Positions 60,773 to 64,000 of a stretch of DNA of 64,000 nt are shown here, piece after piece; the stretch's first letter is position 1, and every line of letters begins with the position of its first letter. Source of the DNA: DATIYF01 sp035517775 (GTDB lineage: Bacteria; Acidobacteriota; Terriglobia; Terriglobales; Acidobacteriaceae); the NCBI GenBank assembly GCA_035517775.1, contig DATIYF010000105.1:74452-138451 (forward strand), in the 5' to 3' direction. Both the position numbers and the translations under genes were made by a program. The notes under the pieces were generated by a model. That model was not told where the DNA came from. It did no database searches and worked only from the letters and a program-made list of their open reading frames with translations.

Positions 60773-61327
60773 GTGCTAAGCAAGACCATCAATTCAGTGA
60801 TTCGCTTGCGGCAGGTCGCGGCCGGCACCGAAGCCGCGGAGATTGCCGAGGCCGCCCTGGTGTTGCCGATCGTGTTCATGCTGCTGTTCGGCATCATCTG
60901 GTTCGGCCGCGCTTTCAACATCTACACGACCATCACCTACGCCGCGCGCGAAGGCGCGCAGGTCGCGGCCCAGCCCACGTGCGCCACGTGCGGCAACACT
61001 GCCAGTAGTGCCACGAATGTGGCTAATCGGGTGCTTCAAGTGTTGCAGGCTTCGCATATTGATACCAGCTCGGCAAGTCTGCAGCAGTACACCCCGGCGC
61101 CCGCGCCAGTTGCCGGGTCGTGCGGAACGCTGGGTACAAGCTCTTCGAGCGGCGTCACCGTTTACACCAACGTGCTGCTCAATCCGCCGGTGACCGCGAA
61201 CAAACCGCAGGCTTGCGGTGTGCTGGTTACTTTTCAGTATAAGTTTCAGTTCTATTTCCCTTTCACATCGCTGAACAATCAGGCCATCTATTTGAAGGCC
61301 GAGGCCCCCATGCAGGTGGAAAACTGA
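60773..61327 (+). CDS. TadE-like pseudopilin
   Basis: From GTG 60773, one base after the peptidase stop, the 184-residue product has a short leader followed by AEIAEAALVLPIVFMLLFGI (about 22-41) and the TadE motif TYAAREGAQVAA (about 54-65). Glu near residue 26 (EAALVLP) is the usual Glu+5 of pseudopilins, so prepilin peptidase processing is likely. The rest is a Thr/Ser-rich periplasmic domain with several Cys. Confidence 0.88.
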   Translation: MLSKTINSVIRLRQVAAGTEAAEIAEAALVLPIVFMLLFGIIWFGRAFNIYTTITYAAREGAQVAAQPTCATCGNTASSATNVANRVLQVLQASHIDTSSASLQQYTPAPAPVAGSCGTLGTSSSSGVTVYTNVLLNPPVTANKPQACGVLVTFQYKFQFYFPFTSLNNQAIYLKAEAPMQVEN

Positions 61328-61917
61328 TGGCGAAGGAGCGCAGGTCTGAGAAGTTGGGTTCGCGGCTGCGTGCCGACGAGGGAGCCCAGCTCATCGAGCT
61401 GGCTGTAACTTTGCCGTTGCTGGTGGTGATGGTAGTGGGCGTCTTCGATTTCGGCGGCGCTTATCACCTGAAACAGAATCTCAGCGGCGCCGCCCGGGAG
61501 GGAGCGCGTTACGCCTCGAGTCTGCCGACCGCTGGGCTAGGAAGAGTCTCTCCGCCCCCGGATTCGGTGACCGCGATCCGCGATGTGGTGGATGCCTACC
61601 TCACCGCCAATCACATCAATGACTGCGGCCTGTCCACCAAGAGCCCGGCGGGCGGCGTCTCCTTCGAGTGGATTTATACCGCCACCGGCGGAGGGTGCCC
61701 GACTGGAGGCCTGATCCTCGATATCGAGCGCGGCTATACCTTTACCGCCGACATCGGCGCCTCGCAGGCGGTGCGGGTCATCAGCACCAGAGTCACCATT
61801 ACTTATTCCTACAAGTGGCAGTTCGGCAACGTGATTGATCTTCTCGCTCCCGGCGCCAACTATGCCAAGGGAGTCAGCCAGATCAAGGTTCTTGCCGTGG
61901 TGCCAAACATGGATTGA
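61327..61917 (+). CDS. Second TadE-like pseudopilin
   Basis: The ATG at 61327 overlaps the previous stop by one base (TGATG), showing coupling. The 196-residue product has ADEGAQLIELAVTLPLLVVM (about 16-35), then LSGAAREGARYASSL (about 52-66), again the TadE pattern with the pseudopilin Glu. It is a paralogue of the gene before it with a different periplasmic domain. Confidence 0.88.
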   Translation: MAKERRSEKLGSRLRADEGAQLIELAVTLPLLVVMVVGVFDFGGAYHLKQNLSGAAREGARYASSLPTAGLGRVSPPPDSVTAIRDVVDAYLTANHINDCGLSTKSPAGGVSFEWIYTATGGGCPTGGLILDIERGYTFTADIGASQAVRVISTRVTITYSYKWQFGNVIDLLAPGANYAKGVSQIKVLAVVPNMD

Positions 61918-61926
61918 GGTTTCGCC

Positions 61927-63243
61927 ATGCCTGAAGCAAAGCTCAAGGCCACGCATCGCGGGCAACGAGGACAAACTCTATTACTGGTGGCGGTCAGCCT
62001 GGTGGTATTGATAGCCATGGCGGCTCTCGCCATTGATGTGACCACGTTATACGTGGCGCGGAGCGAAATGCAGCGCGCCGCCGATGCGGCAGCCCTCGCA
62101 GGAGCAAAAGCGTTCGTGGATTCGGGCGTGACCAATGATCCGGCGAATGCCTACCCGAACCTGCGCACCCTGTCCCAGAGCATGGCCACCATAATCATCA
62201 CCCAGCTTTTGGCGCAGGACAAGGTGGGGAGTATAGCGCCTAGCTTGTCGGCAGGCACACCCACCTTTGATTTCACCACCCATCCAGGCGACCCGCGTGT
62301 CACGGTCACGCTGCAACGGACAAACGTGCCGACTTTCTTTGCCCGCATCTGGGGGAAGACCAGCACGACGGTGAGCGCCACCGCGACGGCGGAGGCATAC
62401 AACTCTTCGAATCCCTCCGGAACCGCAGCCGACGGCACCATGCCGCCGGTCGCGCCAAGCTGCGTGAAGCCATTGCTGGTGACCAATGTCGATCCCAACC
62501 ATGCCCTCCAGACCTTTATCAGCCCTAATGGCGCCATCACGAACCCAGGGGTCTGGACGGGCGCTGCTGGCAGTGGAATCGTCACCGAAGAAATCACATT
62601 AGGGAACATTTGGCCTATTCCGCCAGGTCTTACTGGCCTCGCTGGCTTGCCCGGCTATCTCGCCGCCAACATCGCAGCTACGAGTGGTCCATGCCCCGGG
62701 TGTGGCAGCGGAACGCCGAGTCCAATGTCGCAGAGTATAGCCTGTTGTGATACCGAAAATGTTTACACCTGCGGCGGGACAGCCGGTCCGCCGGTCTTGA
62801 TTGATCTGCTTCATCAGCGGGTGGTCAGTGCGCTGGAGGGCGTCTCCTGCCTGATCACGGGCGGCACCGGCGGCGGCGGCGGCTCCTTTGGAGACGACAC
62901 CATTGACTTTAGCGAGTTCCAGGCTACGAGCGGCGGGGCCCCCATCGAAGTTCGCTCCGGCACTGGCCCCAACAATGGCAGACTGGTAACCACCAGCGGT
63001 CAGATTGTCACCCTCCCGATCATTGACACCACTTTGCTGAATGCCGTTCTCGGGCAGGTCAAGGTCATTGGCTTCATGCAGGCATTCATCAAGCGAACGG
63101 AGAACAAGCCAGGCGGCGGCGTAAACCTGGTCGTGGATGTCCTCAACATTTCTGGTTGCGGCAGCAACATCAACACGGCTGCCACGCCGGTCTCCGGTGG
63201 AGGCGTTTCGCCCGTGCCCGTGCGCCTGGTGCAGAATCCATAG
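61927..63243 (+). CDS. TadG-like Flp pilus assembly protein
   Basis: The 438-residue product has RGQRGQTLLLVAVSLVVLIA, then MAALAIDVTTLYVARSEMQR and AADAAALAGAKA (about 11-62), the Tad_N domain (TadE/TadG-like, PF13400). The rest is a long extracytoplasmic part rich in Gly, Thr and Ser with Cys pairs; a von Willebrand A domain as in full TadG is not evident. It completes a minimal set (TadV, E, E, G). The secretin, ATPase and Flp pilin genes are not in the window. Confidence 0.85.
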   Translation: MPEAKLKATHRGQRGQTLLLVAVSLVVLIAMAALAIDVTTLYVARSEMQRAADAAALAGAKAFVDSGVTNDPANAYPNLRTLSQSMATIIITQLLAQDKVGSIAPSLSAGTPTFDFTTHPGDPRVTVTLQRTNVPTFFARIWGKTSTTVSATATAEAYNSSNPSGTAADGTMPPVAPSCVKPLLVTNVDPNHALQTFISPNGAITNPGVWTGAAGSGIVTEEITLGNIWPIPPGLTGLAGLPGYLAANIAATSGPCPGCGSGTPSPMSQSIACCDTENVYTCGGTAGPPVLIDLLHQRVVSALEGVSCLITGGTGGGGGSFGDDTIDFSEFQATSGGAPIEVRSGTGPNNGRLVTTSGQIVTLPIIDTTLLNAVLGQVKVIGFMQAFIKRTENKPGGGVNLVVDVLNISGCGSNINTAATPVSGGGVSPVPVRLVQNP

Positions 63244-63251
63244 CACCCCCA

Positions 63252-63365
63252 GCGGCTGAAGCCGCGTTCTCTACGCTCCGCTCTTCGCCGGGCTGAAGCC
63301 CGGCGCTTCCACGGCGCTGCAAGCGCCAACCGCGCAAGCACGCCACGGACCGGGCTGAAGCCCGG
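63252..63365. repeat. Three REP-like palindromes
   Basis: Three related hairpins with a GA loop lie in a row: GCGGCT-GA-AGCCGC (63252-63265), GCCGGGCT-GA-AGCCCGGC (63287-63304) and CCGGGCT-GA-AGCCCGG (63350-63365). The last two are followed by the same CGCTTCC. This is the pattern of REP elements, which are moved by RAYT transposases; a RAYT remnant lies beside them. Confidence 0.8.
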
Positions 63366-63417
63366 CGCTTCCGGTTTGCTTTCCGTATCGGTGCGAGTAT
63401 CCGCCTTTTGATAAATT

Positions 63418-63530
63418 GCAAAGCGCGCGCCAGGGGGGAGGGTCATTTTCGGGGCCATGGTCAGATGCACATGGTTGGGCATGAACACGAATTCGAACAG
63501 CTCGAAGGCGCCCTGGTCACGGGAAGCACT
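63418..63530 (-). pseudogene. RAYT (REP-associated tyrosine transposase) remnant
   Basis: On the minus strand, a short frame reads LFEFVFMPNHVHLTMAP, which contains the HUH motif His-x-His in MPNHVHL, the hallmark of Y1/RAYT transposases (IS200/IS605-like). Only about 30 residues of the family are present and the catalytic Tyr is lost, so it is a fragment. Its position next to REP palindromes supports the identification. Confidence 0.7.
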
Positions 63531-63601
63531 TTTCTGTTCTCAGCTCTTCCCCGAGCCTCCTCCTCGTCTCCTGCGATATACACTTGCCGTGAGAGGTCAA
63601 G

Positions 63602-64000
63602 ATGAACCTTTTCGTTCTCGGCCGGGGCAAGACGGGATCGCTGGCGGCTGAAGTCGCGCGCGAGCGCGGGCACACCGTGCGGGTGTTCGGAGCATCGGAG
63701 AACGCGCGCGGCTCAGCCCTGACGCCAGAAAAGCTGCGCGCCACGGATGTGATTCTTGATTTCACCACCCCAGATGCCGTGCTGCACCACATCTCCGCCT
63801 GCATCCAGGCGAAAAAGAACATGGTGGTGGGCACTACCGGCTGGTACAGCGAAATGGCCCGGGTGCGGCAGATGGTCGAGGCGGCGGGCACCGGCTTTCT
63901 CTATGGGGCAAATTTTTCCATCGGGGTGAATCTCTTTTTCGAGGTTGCGCATACGGCAGCGGCCGCGCTGCGCCATCAATATTTCGGCCAGATCTTCGAG
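63602..64000 (+). CDS. dapB: 4-hydroxy-tetrahydrodipicolinate reductase (3' end outside window)
   Basis: 133 codons from ATG 63602 run to the window edge. The product starts LFVLGRGKTGSLAAEVARER (about 3-22), a Rossmann NAD(P)-binding motif, and has VILDFTTPDAVLHH (about 53-66), MVVGTTGWY (about 76-84) and GANFSIGVNLFFEV (about 102-115), the DapB signature. It acts in lysine and diaminopimelate synthesis. GAGAGG lies near the start. Upstream 63244-63601 holds only the REP/RAYT remnants. Confidence 0.92.
   Translation, partial: MNLFVLGRGKTGSLAAEVARERGHTVRVFGASENARGSALTPEKLRATDVILDFTTPDAVLHHISACIQAKKNMVVGTTGWYSEMARVRQMVEAAGTGFLYGANFSIGVNLFFEVAHTAAAALRHQYFGQIFE

Noticed and set aside
1..64000. 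CRISPR array, prophage or rRNA operon
   Set aside because: No regularly spaced direct repeats, phage structural genes or rRNA sequence were seen.

Overview
The window is a GC-rich chromosomal segment from a Gram-negative (diderm) bacterium. LptE, a Wza-like export protein and outer-membrane beta-barrels point to an outer membrane. The mix of EPS genes, FemAB-like acyltransferases, UpxY antiterminator, beta-barrel porin-2, minimal Tad genes and GGGCTGAAGCCC-type repeats looks most like Acidobacteriota. That assignment is inference from gene content, not from a marker gene.

Positions 1 to about 37,740 hold one large exopolysaccharide (EPS) locus, all on the minus strand. Read 5'->3' it begins with a NusG/UpxY-type antiterminator and a sigma-54-type activator. 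The export machine follows: Wza-like protein, outer-membrane barrel, Wzz-like chain-length protein, ExeA-like ATPase and BY-kinase. Next come the priming sugar transferase and a WbpB/D/E/I-like set for a UDP-2,3-diacetamido-mannuronic acid-type sugar. A decoration section carries glycosyltransferases, two DegT aminotransferases, tandem FemAB-like acyltransferases, three carbohydrate-deacetylase-type proteins (one at the window edge), an ATP-grasp ligase, a PHP protein and an O-methyltransferase. The last section has a GNAT/FemAB-like protein, an asparagine-synthase-like protein, an O-antigen ligase/polymerase, a Wzx-type flippase, a secreted beta-helix protein, another FemAB-like protein and a deacetylase that runs off the window.

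The most unusual feature lies inside this locus at 10,905-11,164: two almost identical 90-nt tRNA-like genes. They have a serine-tRNA-type acceptor stem, long variable arm, T arm, discriminator G and encoded CCA. The anticodon arm is replaced by an 8-bp hairpin closed by a CUUG tetraloop, so there is no usable anticodon. They sit just upstream of a FemAB/GNAT-like gene, in a locus with four such genes. I propose, as inference only, that they supply aminoacyl groups to modify the polymer rather than to translate.

Positions 37,739-49,941 hold an atypical LuxR/Sel1 regulator, a Tat-secreted phosphoesterase, a porin, a methyltransferase and a housekeeping run (psd, pssA, Asd-like, lptE, holA; then tsaB, a small membrane protein, rimI, a YdcH-like protein; mce). 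Positions 49,951-64,000 hold modC, smc, purC, cvpA, a Fis-like protein, a TPR protein, an SDR, a minimal Tad pilus set (prepilin peptidase, two TadE-like, one TadG-like), a REP/RAYT remnant and the start of dapB.
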